From NCBI RefSeq assembly GCF_947489565.1, contig NZ_CANLEA010000006.1:186001-250000 (forward strand): a stretch of DNA of 64,000 bases, in the 5' to 3' direction. Source of the DNA: an uncultured Kordia sp. (GTDB lineage: Bacteria; Bacteroidota; Bacteroidia; Flavobacteriales; Flavobacteriaceae). This document shows positions 19,157 through 27,506 of the stretch, piece by piece (the first letter of the stretch is position 1; each line of letters begins with the position of its first letter). A program made the position numbers and the translations under genes. The notes beneath the pieces are model-generated. The model was not told where the DNA came from, made no database searches, and worked only from the letters and a program-made list of their open reading frames with translations.

Positions 19157-19422
19157 TTTAGAAATTGAAACGAGCTACTCAGAAACTTTCCATCAATCTC
19201 CCAAAAAAAATAATGCATCTTGGTGTCATTAAAAAAAATATCAAAAAATAAAACCCAACCAACCAGCCAAATGGTTTATGATCGGATTGTAAAACGGCTT
19301 CAATCCGATCGTTGCCTCAAAATGACATTTTAGAAACTCAAAGCTACATTTGAGCAAATATATGTTCGCTTTGGTAAGGATCTCATCTATATTTATAACG
19401 AAACAAAAAATAGAAGCTTTTT
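19157..19422. other. Gene-free stretch with a stand-alone hairpin at 19280-19310
   Basis: No gene is visible. It holds a perfect 10-bp inverted repeat, GATCGGATTG (19280-19289) and CAATCCGATC (19301-19310), with no T run after it, so it is not an ordinary terminator. A run of A-rich sequence precedes it. It could be a regulator site or a structured RNA element. Confidence 0.4.
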
Positions 19423-19743
19423 ATGAAAATCACAATCATTACTATTAGTTTACTGTCTGTACTTTCATTTTCGACACTTTCAGAAGTCGCTACAACCGAA
19501 ATTGAAAATACAGTAGAAGTCTACGGAAGCAGCTTTTCGCTTGTAAACGATACAAAAAATAAAGTATCTATCTATACAGGAAGCGGTTATGTAACCTTAA
19601 ATAAAGGAAGCAAAACCAGCATTTCTTGTAAAGTTGGTAAAACAGTACACTGGGCAAACAGTGGTAAAAAAGGGGACGTTATTTTTAAAATCACAAGTGA
19701 TATGTGTGGTGAAACTGTAAAACTATCTAAAGTGATGGACTAA
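19423..19743 (+). CDS. Small secreted protein of unknown function
   Basis: A 106-aa protein. A hydrophobic N-terminal segment (MKITIITISLLSVLSFSTLS) looks like a signal peptide. The mature part is rich in Ser, Thr, Lys and Val, with alternating beta-strand-like residues (VSIYTGSGYVTLNKG) and two Cys (SISCKVG and SDMCGE), which could form a disulfide. I do not recognise the family. It has its own terminator and stands alone between T9SS genes and a lipoprotein gene. Confidence 0.7.
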   Translation: MKITIITISLLSVLSFSTLSEVATTEIENTVEVYGSSFSLVNDTKNKVSIYTGSGYVTLNKGSKTSISCKVGKTVHWANSGKKGDVIFKITSDMCGETVKLSKVMD

Positions 19744-20099
19744 TAATGTGTGGTATTGTTTTCTAAAAGTAACACAAAACTACCGATGTAAAAATCTAGT
19801 TTTTAAAAAGAAAGCTGATTAACTTTCTTTAATGGTAAAAGAGAATTTTCAATAGAAAATTCTCTTTTTTTTTTGCTTCATACAGACTTCGTATTCGTCA
19901 GTACACTTGTAAAAACAGCATAAGTGACTTCATGTATAATTTTATTGAAATTGGATGATTGATTGAGAACTACAGTTCATCGATTTGTATACACTGATCC
20001 TATAATAGCACTTTCTTTTTCTTCGATTTCGTTTGAATTTTACATTAAACACGGAAGCTGAAAAGTGAATAGAGTAGGCAACATAATAATAACAAAACA
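19744..20099. other. Gene-free stretch (356 bases) with two hairpins
   Basis: AAAGAAAG/CTTTCTTT (19808-19830) is a small stem, followed by the strong terminator hairpin at 19837-19869. The remaining 230 bases to the next ATG contain no supported gene; the last part should hold the promoter of the lipoprotein gene, but no clear -7 box was found. Confidence 0.5.
19837..19873 (+). terminator. Terminator after the small secreted protein gene
   Basis: A 14-bp stem (19837-19850 with 19855-19868) around the loop AATA, then a T run reaching 19873. Confidence 0.88.
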
Positions 20100-21218
20100 A
20101 TGAAATATTCAAAACAAACGTTACCAGTGCTTTGCTGCATATTGATGTCTCTCATGACTTCATGTTGGTTAGTAAAAGATACAAATACAGATGTGCAATT
20201 AGTTGGAAATACCTTCAGTCAAAATCGGACAATCATTTCTGGCGTAAGTATTAAAAAAAGAGGCAAAAAAATAGCCTATAGTGATAAGAAAGGAATGTTT
20301 AAACTTGAAGAGAAAAGTGTCGCAGAAGGTGATGTTTTACTATTTGAAAAAGATGGATATGTTACCGTTTCAAGAATTTTTAAAAAAAACATGAAACTCG
20401 ATATCTTTATGAAAAGTAGAGATGGATTTATAAGTGTGAATTCTAAAGAAGCACAAAAACTAACATTTACATCAGGAATTACGCTAAATATTCCTAAAAA
20501 CGCTTTCCTGCTAAATGCTAAACCATATACAGGAAAAGTACAGATTGCAGCTACCTATTTTGATGCAGAACGTCAAATAGATTTGATCAGTGCTCCAAGC
20601 TTATTTATAGCGCAAGAAAGAAAATCACAAAAATTGATTCCATTGCAAACTTTTGGAGTTGCTGAAATAGTTGCTACTACACCAAATAATGAAAAATTAG
20701 CACTAAGAAATGACACTGGAATAGAAATCATATTACCATCTAGAGAAAGAGAAACACCTAATGTTGTTAATTTTTATTCCTTAAACACAGAAACAGGATA
20801 TTGGAATTTAGAAAGTAGGCTAAAAATAAATGACAGAAATGAACTTAGGGGAGTTGTGACTACTGTTAATAGTGCTTGGAATGCAGATGAACCATGCTCT
20901 GAGACACCTGTATGTATTAAACTTAAAGTGATATATCAAAATGGAAATCCAGGATGTGGTGTTGCTGCTTCAGGTGTTTCATACCAAGGATCTGATGGAA
21001 TCTACACTCCTGATCAAAATAATGAAGTTCAATTTTGGGTTTGTCCAGATAGTGTCATCGAATTAGGTACTTGTTTTTTAGTTTGCTGTGGTCCAGGAGT
21101 ACCACCAACGGATCCATGTTGTAATGGAGCAATTTATAAAAAAGTGATTGATTTGTCAACAATAACAATGAACCCTTCCGGATGTACAGACATAGGTACA
21201 TGGATAGTTCAAAACTAA
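20100..21218 (+). CDS. Lipoprotein with carboxypeptidase-like regulatory (Ig-like) domain
   Basis: A 372-aa lipoprotein with lipobox LMTSC (Cys22 would be lipidated). After it comes a beta-rich stretch (about 45-100) with YSDKKGMFKL that resembles the CarboxypepD_reg fold, and a long domain (about 110-245) with TFTSGITLNIPKNAF. The C-terminal part (about 270-350) is Cys-rich, including SCxxC-like clusters (SETPVC, CGVAASG, CPDS, CFLVCCGPG, CCNGA). I do not know its function. Probable location: outer face of a membrane. It is followed after 180 bases by the BspA-like T9SS protein gene. Confidence 0.65.
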   Translation: MKYSKQTLPVLCCILMSLMTSCWLVKDTNTDVQLVGNTFSQNRTIISGVSIKKRGKKIAYSDKKGMFKLEEKSVAEGDVLLFEKDGYVTVSRIFKKNMKLDIFMKSRDGFISVNSKEAQKLTFTSGITLNIPKNAFLLNAKPYTGKVQIAATYFDAERQIDLISAPSLFIAQERKSQKLIPLQTFGVAEIVATTPNNEKLALRNDTGIEIILPSRERETPNVVNFYSLNTETGYWNLESRLKINDRNELRGVVTTVNSAWNADEPCSETPVCIKLKVIYQNGNPGCGVAASGVSYQGSDGIYTPDQNNEVQFWVCPDSVIELGTCFLVCCGPGVPPTDPCCNGAIYKKVIDLSTITMNPSGCTDIGTWIVQN

Positions 21219-21400
21219 AACGGATGAAAGAAACGCTATATATTGTGAGTTCTCAGTAATGACAAGCATTTTGAAAGTGAAAATAAGACAATTCGCGGAA
21301 TTGTAGTTACTCTTAATATTTTATAAAACAATCATTTGGTTACTTTGTACAAGAAAACTTAAATTGTAGAAAATCACTACACATTATAAAACCGATTGAA

Positions 21401-24400
21401 ATGAAATTAAAATTACTATTCCTTTTTTTACTATTCACTATCAAAAGTGTTTTTGCACAAGCTCCTTTCATTACCACTTGGGAAGTAACTGCAGACGATT
21501 TAGACATCCGAATTCCAGCCAATACATTTGATGGTAGAGTATTTGACTATACCATCAATTTTGGAGATGGTACCATCGTCAACAATGTAGATGGCTGGAT
21601 AACGCATACATACACCACACCAGGAATATATACGGTTGAAATATCAGGTGTATTTCCAGGAATCATAACTTGGGCGTTAGACTCTGGCGAGGCAAATCAA
21701 CTAAAAAGTATAGAACAATGGGGAGATATTGAGTGGGAAACCATGTCTACAGCGTTTGCATTTTGTAGAAATATGGTCATCAACGCCACAGACGCTCCCG
21801 ATTTAAGTCAGACAACAAGTTTAAGTTCTATGTTTTGGGAAGCAGAAAGCATGAACAGCGATATCAATCACTGGGATGTTTCTACCATCACAAACATGTC
21901 TGGGTTGTTTTACAGTGCTTCTAGTTTTAATCAACCGTTAAACAATTGGAATGTTAGCAATGTAGTGTCAATGGCAAGAATGTTTGGAAGAGATGATGTT
22001 TCTAGTAGTAATGACGATGGTATGTTCAATCAGCCACTTAACAATTGGAATGTAACGAATGTAACGGACATGGAAAAAATGTTCTATGGAAATGCAACAT
22101 TCAATCAAGATATAAGCATGTGGAATGTAATTAATGTACAAAACATGGGAGAAATGTTTGCAGATACAGGTGCGTTCGATCAACCGCTAAATAGTTGGAA
22201 TGTAATGAATGTCACAAACATGGAACGTATGTTTGGCAATGCAACAGCATTCAATCAGTCGTTGAACTCTTGGAATGTGTCAAACGTTCAAAATATGCGA
22301 TACATGTTTTCGTATACCGATGCATTTAATGGCGAAATAGGAAACTGGGACGTATCTGGCATTACAACTATGATCGGAATGTTTCAAGAAGCACTAGCGT
22401 TCAATCAACCTATTGGAGACTGGAATGTTATCAATGTACTTTCTATGGAATCTACTTTTAGTGGTGCTGTCGCGTTCAATCAACCTATAGACAATTGGGA
22501 TGTTGACAATGTAACAACCATGTCTAAAATGTTTCAAGAAGCCGCCGCGTTCAATCAATCATTAAACTCATGGAATATTGAAAATGTAACCTTAATATCG
22601 CGTATGTTCAAAGATGCCACTTCGTTCAATGGCGCTATTGATAATTGGACATTTACAAGTACCTCAAGTCTGTCAAGTCTATTTGAAAATGCAAGCTCGT
22701 TCAATCAACCTTTAAACAATTGGGATGTAACCAACATCACGTCTATGTCAAGTATGTTTAGAGGCGCAAGTGCTTTCAATCAACCTTTGCCAAATTGGAA
22801 TGTGACCAATTTACAATCAGCTTCATTCATGTTTCGCGATGCAACAAGTTTCAATCAACCGCTCGATTCATGGAATTTAGTAACCGTAAGTTCACTCGGT
22901 TCTTTTTTGAGCAACACAAACATGAGTGTAGACAACTACGATTTGTTTCTAACACATTTGGTCACGTTAAACAGAAGCAACCTTTCATTAGGCGCAACAG
23001 GATTAGAATACTGTAATGAAGGCGCTAGAATGGTTTTAGTTGATGATTTAGGTTGGAATATTAGTGGAGATTCATTAGCCGAAGCCTGTAATACACTTTC
23101 AGGAACAATTTTGTATGATGCAAACGGAAATGGTTGTGATGCTTCTGAAATTATAAACGCAAATATTTTTGTAGATGTAAATAACAATGACAACAGTTTT
23201 AATTATGCAAGTTTAGTGACAAACGGAAGCTATTCAATTCCGCTTAGTGGAGAAAGTTTTTCGGTAAGTTTGCTCAATCTGCCAAGTTATTTCTCCGTAA
23301 CACCTGATCCGGCAACGATTTCATTCTCAGGAACCGACATGCAAGAAGTAGATTTTTGTATTACGCCAACGCAGATGGTAGAAGATCTAAACATTGTACT
23401 CATACCTGTTGAAGCAGCACGACCTGGTTTTACTGCAAATTACAGACTCGTCGTAGAAAACATGGGAACTACTACGATAAATAATATTACCGCTACACTG
23501 AGTTTTGACGATGCAATGCAATCATTTGTGAGTGCCGCTCCAACCGCTGTAAACACAACTTCAAACACTTTAGAATTTACAATACCAACATTACAACCTT
23601 TAGACAATACAAGTATTGAAATTACGATGCAAACATTGCCGCCGCCAACGGTAAATAGTGACGATATTTTAAATTTTACGGCAACAGTACTGCCTACAGC
23701 AAATGAAAACACGCCAAGTGACAATACATATCAACTCGCACAAACAGTCGTAAATTCGTTTGATCCGAATGACAAACAAGTACTAGAAGGCGCTACCATT
23801 ACCATTGTTGAAGCAGGCGAATATTTAAACTATCTCATTCGTTTTCAAAACACAGGAACGGCAAGTGCAATCAATGTGCGTATTGTTGATGTTTTGGATG
23901 CGAAATTAGATTGGGATACGATGAGAATAACCAGCGCAAGTCATCCGTATACAGCCAGAATTGAAGACGAGTACTTTGCGGTATTTGAATTTGAAAATAT
24001 AAACTTACCTGCACAAGTTGTAGATGAAGAAGGAAGCAACGGATTTATTTCATTTAAAATAAAACCGAGAACCAATGTGCAAATTGGAGATATCATCTCA
24101 GGAAATGCATATATCTTTTTTGATTTTAACGCGCCAATAATTACAAACACTGTAAACACCGAAATTGTACAAGATGACTTGTCAGTAGCTGAAAACACGG
24201 CTGCTTTGTTTACAATATATCCAAGTATTGCTACGACAGAAATTGTTGTTCAAGGAAAAACACCGATCAATTTTGTTACTATATGCGATATCAATGGAAG
24301 ATTGTTGCACACAATACAAGAAACAGGAAATTTCAATACGAACGTAAATGTGAGTCACTTAGCAAAAGGAATGTATTTTATGAAAATACTATCAGAAAAA

Positions 24401-24433
24401 GGGAAGCAGACGTTTAAATTTATTAAAAAATAA
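21401..24433 (+). CDS. BspA-like repeat surface protein with T9SS sorting domain
   Basis: A 1010-aa secreted protein. A signal peptide (1-20, ending VFAQ) is followed by a beta region (about 22-135) and then about 14 copies of a roughly 30-residue repeat with the core FNQPLNNWNVSNVxxM..MF (about 150-500), the DUF285/BspA-like leucine-rich repeat family. Next come Ig-like or DUF11-like domains (about 560-930, with DPNDKQV and YLIRFQNTGTASAINV) and a type A sorting domain in the last 70 residues (YPSIATTEIVVQGK, ending TFKFIKK). Such proteins sit on the cell surface and bind other cells or polymers. Genes before and after it are also surface proteins. Confidence 0.9.
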   Translation: MKLKLLFLFLLFTIKSVFAQAPFITTWEVTADDLDIRIPANTFDGRVFDYTINFGDGTIVNNVDGWITHTYTTPGIYTVEISGVFPGIITWALDSGEANQLKSIEQWGDIEWETMSTAFAFCRNMVINATDAPDLSQTTSLSSMFWEAESMNSDINHWDVSTITNMSGLFYSASSFNQPLNNWNVSNVVSMARMFGRDDVSSSNDDGMFNQPLNNWNVTNVTDMEKMFYGNATFNQDISMWNVINVQNMGEMFADTGAFDQPLNSWNVMNVTNMERMFGNATAFNQSLNSWNVSNVQNMRYMFSYTDAFNGEIGNWDVSGITTMIGMFQEALAFNQPIGDWNVINVLSMESTFSGAVAFNQPIDNWDVDNVTTMSKMFQEAAAFNQSLNSWNIENVTLISRMFKDATSFNGAIDNWTFTSTSSLSSLFENASSFNQPLNNWDVTNITSMSSMFRGASAFNQPLPNWNVTNLQSASFMFRDATSFNQPLDSWNLVTVSSLGSFLSNTNMSVDNYDLFLTHLVTLNRSNLSLGATGLEYCNEGARMVLVDDLGWNISGDSLAEACNTLSGTILYDANGNGCDASEIINANIFVDVNNNDNSFNYASLVTNGSYSIPLSGESFSVSLLNLPSYFSVTPDPATISFSGTDMQEVDFCITPTQMVEDLNIVLIPVEAARPGFTANYRLVVENMGTTTINNITATLSFDDAMQSFVSAAPTAVNTTSNTLEFTIPTLQPLDNTSIEITMQTLPPPTVNSDDILNFTATVLPTANENTPSDNTYQLAQTVVNSFDPNDKQVLEGATITIVEAGEYLNYLIRFQNTGTASAINVRIVDVLDAKLDWDTMRITSASHPYTARIEDEYFAVFEFENINLPAQVVDEEGSNGFISFKIKPRTNVQIGDIISGNAYIFFDFNAPIITNTVNTEIVQDDLSVAENTAALFTIYPSIATTEIVVQGKTPINFVTICDINGRLLHTIQETGNFNTNVNVSHLAKGMYFMKILSEKGKQTFKFIKK

Positions 24434-24901
24434 GTGGATTTTTAAGTTGGAAAGCTTAATGTTTGAAACTAATTAGGCATTAGTTTTTGGGTATTAGGGA
24501 TTAGTATGGATCAAAGACAATTTTGTGACTTTAAATACGATATCAGTAAATAAACAAACCACGAATTGACAAGAAATGAAGTTTATAAGTTCATTAGTTT
24601 ATGCTATGAAACTAAATTTAGAAAAACAAATCAACAGTTTAGGCATTAGTTTTTGGGTATTAGGGATTAGTATGGTTCAAAGACAATTTTGTGACTTTAA
24701 ATACGATATCAGCAAACAAACAAACCACGAATTGACAAGAAATGAAGTTTATAAGTTCATTAGTTTATGCTATGAAACTAAATGTAGAAAAACAAATCAA
24801 CAGATTAACAAATAATCAAATCAACAAATAAGAAGCTCGCATGTTTGTAAGTGTACAAGTTTAGTCTTTGAAAAAAGAATAGCGTATCATATTATCAACA
24901 A
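24434..24901. other. Gene-free stretch with a 166-bp tandem duplication
   Basis: No supported gene. A short reading frame (24576-24815) across it is a chance result of the duplicated sequence. It contains the two direct copies listed separately and then an A-rich CAAATCAACAAA-type tail up to the methyltransferase stop. Confidence 0.7.
24473..24804. repeat. 166-bp tandem direct duplication (2 copies)
   Basis: Copy 1 runs from 24473 to 24638 and copy 2 from 24639 to 24804, with the same start TTAGGCATTAGTTTTTGGG and only a few mismatches (for example 24549 T for C, 24618 T for G). The copies include internal short repeats (GGGTATTAGGGATTAG). It looks like a recent slippage or unequal-crossover duplication in non-coding DNA. 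Confidence 0.9.
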
Positions 24902-25666
24902 TCATTTAAAACAAACAGGAATAATTTCACCTTTCATCAAGCAATACTTTTCAATTTCTTTTGGAGAGAATGTTGCAGTATAATCTTCTTCTTTTACAGT
25001 AAATCCGATGCTTCGGAGTTTGTCAAAATAATCGCGACCGTACACACGTACATGATCGTACTGACCAAAGATTTTAGTACGTTCTTTCGGATCAGTGATA
25101 GAATCATCTTCAAAAGTAACTTCGCGGTTTAAATCTTGTGGAATTTGTAAAATGGCCATTCCATTCGGTTTTAATACACGATACAATTCTTGCATGGCTT
25201 TTGTGTCATCAGGAATGTGTTCCAATACATGATTGCACAAAATAGTATCAAACGAATCATCTTCAAAAGGCAAATCGCAAATATCAGCTTTCACATCAGC
25301 CAAAGGTGAAAACAAGTCAGTTGTCGTATACTCTAGATTCTTCTGATTGCGAAAACGCTTGTAAAAAGCTTGTTCTGGTGCAAAGTGTAATACCTTTTGA
25401 GGTTTGGTGAAGAAATCTGTTTCACGCTGTAAATACAACCATAACAATCGATGGCGTTCTAATGAAAGTGTACTTGGCGATAGCGCATTATCACGATTTT
25501 TAGCATAACCATACGATAAAAAAGAACGGAAACTCTTTCCATCAATCGGATCAGTGAATCTGCTGCCTTTCATCGCAAAAGCAATCAATGGACGTACCCA
25601 ATAACTCATCTTAATTAAAAGCGGTCTTGGAATGGTATTTAGGATATATTTAAAGAGTTTTTTCAA
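24902..25666 (-). CDS. Class I SAM-dependent methyltransferase
   Basis: A 254-aa protein. The AdoMet-binding domain runs from about residue 90: VLHFAPEQ (motif I region), TTDLF, ADICDLPFEDDSFD (motif II/post II), then CNHVLEHIPDDTKAMQELYRVLKPNG (Methyltransf_11-type). The first 80 residues contain a hydrophobic helix (about 15-35), so it may associate with the membrane. Substrate unknown. On the minus strand it is the third gene after HAD and map, starting 12 bases after the map stop, so it is likely part of the same operon. Confidence 0.85.
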   Translation of the reverse strand: MKKLFKYILNTIPRPLLIKMSYWVRPLIAFAMKGSRFTDPIDGKSFRSFLSYGYAKNRDNALSPSTLSLERHRLLWLYLQRETDFFTKPQKVLHFAPEQAFYKRFRNQKNLEYTTTDLFSPLADVKADICDLPFEDDSFDTILCNHVLEHIPDDTKAMQELYRVLKPNGMAILQIPQDLNREVTFEDDSITDPKERTKIFGQYDHVRVYGRDYFDKLRSIGFTVKEEDYTATFSPKEIEKYCLMKGEIIPVCFK

Positions 25667-25678
25667 GTACAGATGACT

Positions 25679-26485
25679 TTATGCTTGTCTAAATTCGTCT
25701 TCTTCATCACTTTTAATGCCCAAAGCTTCATACACATATTTGAAAGTTGATAATAATTCTGGTTTTCCGTTTACCAAAGCAACATCATGTTCAAAATGGG
25801 CACTAGGTTTTCCATCTTTAGTCAACACAGTCCAGCCATCACGTAAAAACTTAATTTCTTTTACGCCCATATTAATCATGGGTTCAATGGCAACCACCAT
25901 ACCTTCTATGAATTTTTTTCCACGTCCGCGGCGTCCATAATTAGGCATATTTGGATCTTCGTGCATCTTTTTTCCTAAACCATGACCTACCAAATCACGT
26001 ACGACACCATATCCATGCGCTTCACAATATTTTTGAATGGCAAAACCTACATCGCCAACACGATTTCCTGCTTTGAATTCGCGAATTCCAACATACAAGG
26101 ATTCTTTGGTTACTTGCAATAACTTTTCTGTCTCAGGATCAATTTCTCCAATAGCAAAAGTATACGCATGATCTCCGTAAAATTCATTTTTAATAGCGCC
26201 ACAATCTACCGAAATAATATCGCCTTCTTCCAAAGGTGTGCTATTTGGAATTCCGTGTACAACTTGTGCATTCGGACTCATACAAAGCGTATTTGGGAAA
26301 TTATACAATCCTAAAAAACCAGGAATAGCATCATGATCACGGATGAATTCTTCTGCCAATTTATCTAAATATAAAGTTGTTACACCAGGTTTAATTTCAC
26401 TGGCGATCATTCCTAAAGTTTTGGAAACAATCAATGCACTTTCACGCATCAACTCAATTTCTTCTCGTGTTTTTGGTATAATCAT
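25679..26485 (-). CDS. map: Methionine aminopeptidase, type I
   Basis: Removes the N-terminal Met of new proteins. 268 aa, standard for type Ia. The five metal ligands can be placed: Asp94, Asp105, His168, Glu201 and Glu232, plus the conserved His77 (VVHGIP). Motifs include SVDCGAIKNEFYGDHAYTFA, GHGLGKKMHEDP and HFEHDVAL. I chose the ATG at 26485 (MIIPKTREE...) over a longer in-frame start at 26572 that would lie inside the HAD gene. It overlaps that gene by 4 bases (ATGA), typical of translational coupling. Confidence 0.97.
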   Translation of the reverse strand: MIIPKTREEIELMRESALIVSKTLGMIASEIKPGVTTLYLDKLAEEFIRDHDAIPGFLGLYNFPNTLCMSPNAQVVHGIPNSTPLEEGDIISVDCGAIKNEFYGDHAYTFAIGEIDPETEKLLQVTKESLYVGIREFKAGNRVGDVGFAIQKYCEAHGYGVVRDLVGHGLGKKMHEDPNMPNYGRRGRGKKFIEGMVVAIEPMINMGVKEIKFLRDGWTVLTKDGKPSAHFEHDVALVNGKPELLSTFKYVYEALGIKSDEEDEFRQA

Positions 26486-26892
26486 TTTTTGAGAAAGGAA
26501 AACAATCCTTTTTTCTTTTTTAATGTTAAGTCTGGCGCTCCGTTGGTAAGCAGTTGATATATTTCTCCCCAACCAATAAAACCGCCAATATTTCTATCGT
26601 CAATAAAATAGTCAGCGTTGATCTTTCGGCTTACTTTTCCTTCAAAAACTTCTTCTGGATAACTATTGTTTACAGCGTAAAAATCAATGCCATTTTCTTT
26701 GCAAAATGCTACAGCTTCCTCCAATTTCTTTCCGCTTCTGTACGTCCATAAAATCAAGCGATGTCCATCTTGTTCCAATCTTTTCATCGTTTCAAACGCA
26801 AAGATTTTTGGAGCACCAATTTTAGGATATGCATCCTCTACGATAGTTCCATCAAAATCTACTGCAATGAGTAAGCTTTCTTTCATAATCAT
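26482..26892 (-). CDS. HAD-family small hydrolase (BT0820-like)
   Basis: A 136-aa protein with the HAD motif I DFDGTIVED near residue 12, motif II-like LWTYRSG near 48 and motif IV-like FIDDRNIGG near 96, a short HAD fold with a minimal cap (phosphatase/nucleotide hydrolase type). A Lys-rich tail (KKKKGLFSFLKK) ends the protein. Two possible starts, M1 (26892) and M3 (26886), differ by two residues. It is upstream of map and overlaps it by 4 bases; a good -7 box lies just before it, so the three-gene run HAD-map-methyltransferase may be one operon. Confidence 0.8.
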   Translation of the reverse strand: MIMKESLLIAVDFDGTIVEDAYPKIGAPKIFAFETMKRLEQDGHRLILWTYRSGKKLEEAVAFCKENGIDFYAVNNSYPEEVFEGKVSRKINADYFIDDRNIGGFIGWGEIYQLLTNGAPDLTLKKKKGLFSFLKK

Positions 26893-26914
26893 TCCACTTC
26901 CTATTTTGTGCTTG

Positions 26915-26922
26915 CAAAGCTA
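26915..26922 (-). promoter_or_regulatory. Likely -7 box (TAGCTTTG, minus strand)
   Basis: Read on the minus strand, TAGCTTTG fits TAnnTTTG and lies 22 bases upstream of the HAD start at 26892, so it could drive HAD-map-methyltransferase. Confidence 0.55.
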
Positions 26923-26936
26923 CAAAGAATTACGCT

Positions 26937-27506
26937 TTATTCCGCATACGTATGTTTATAGTCTTCGCCCGATAAAATGCTGAGCATGTCTTTTTCTAAA
27001 GAAGTTACAGGAGACTCTACAATTCGGTTGATTTCTTTTCCGTCTTTATAGAAGATAAAAGTTGGAACGTTTGTAATGTCAAAACCATCTTCCAAATGTT
27101 CTGGTGTCATTTTGTCTTCATCAACCGTAATTAATTCTACTTTCTTTTCGTTGATTTTCAATACATCTAAAATTCGGTAGAAATGTGGTACTTCTCGTTG
27201 ACTGTCTTCACACCAAGTTCCCATAAATACTTTAATATTTACATCCGCTAGTAAAGGCAGTACTTTTTCTCCAGTTTCCTTGTCTACAGGATATGTTGAG
27301 TAATTTGGAGAAAACCAAACATCATAAGGAGCAGCCGCAACGGTAGTTCGAGTTTGCACACCTGTTAAAATGGGCAGTTCTTTTTCCTCTTCATCGATGA
27401 TTTCTTTACTAATAGTAACTTCTTTTTTTTCGGTAGGAGTTGTCTTTTTTTCGTCTTTACAAGCAAAAAATGCAAGCACAAGAACGATATAGCATATTTT
27501 TTTCAT
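26937..27506 (-). CDS. Thioredoxin-fold lipoprotein with Cys-x-x-Ser active site
   Basis: A 189-aa protein with lipobox FFAC (Cys16) and a Lys/Glu-rich linker (about 17-45), then a thioredoxin-like domain from about 60. The active site reads GTWCEDSQREVP: the second Cys of CxxC is replaced by Ser, so it cannot do standard dithiol exchange but could act as a mono-thiol isomerase or binding protein. The cis-Pro motif is visible as TNVPTFIFY near 150. It overlaps gpmI by one base (TAATG), so the two are cotranscribed. Confidence 0.8.
   Translation of the reverse strand: MKKICYIVLVLAFFACKDEKKTTPTEKKEVTISKEIIDEEEKELPILTGVQTRTTVAAAPYDVWFSPNYSTYPVDKETGEKVLPLLADVNIKVFMGTWCEDSQREVPHFYRILDVLKINEKKVELITVDEDKMTPEHLEDGFDITNVPTFIFYKDGKEINRIVESPVTSLEKDMLSILSGEDYKHTYAE

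Noticed and set aside
24576-24815. 79-aa reading frame across the 166-bp tandem duplication
   Set aside because: It is made of duplicated non-coding DNA, with the second half repeating the first; no recognisable protein.
26486-26572. Longer start for methionine aminopeptidase
   Set aside because: It lies inside the HAD gene and adds residues that no map protein has; ATG at 26485 overlaps the HAD stop in the usual coupled way.
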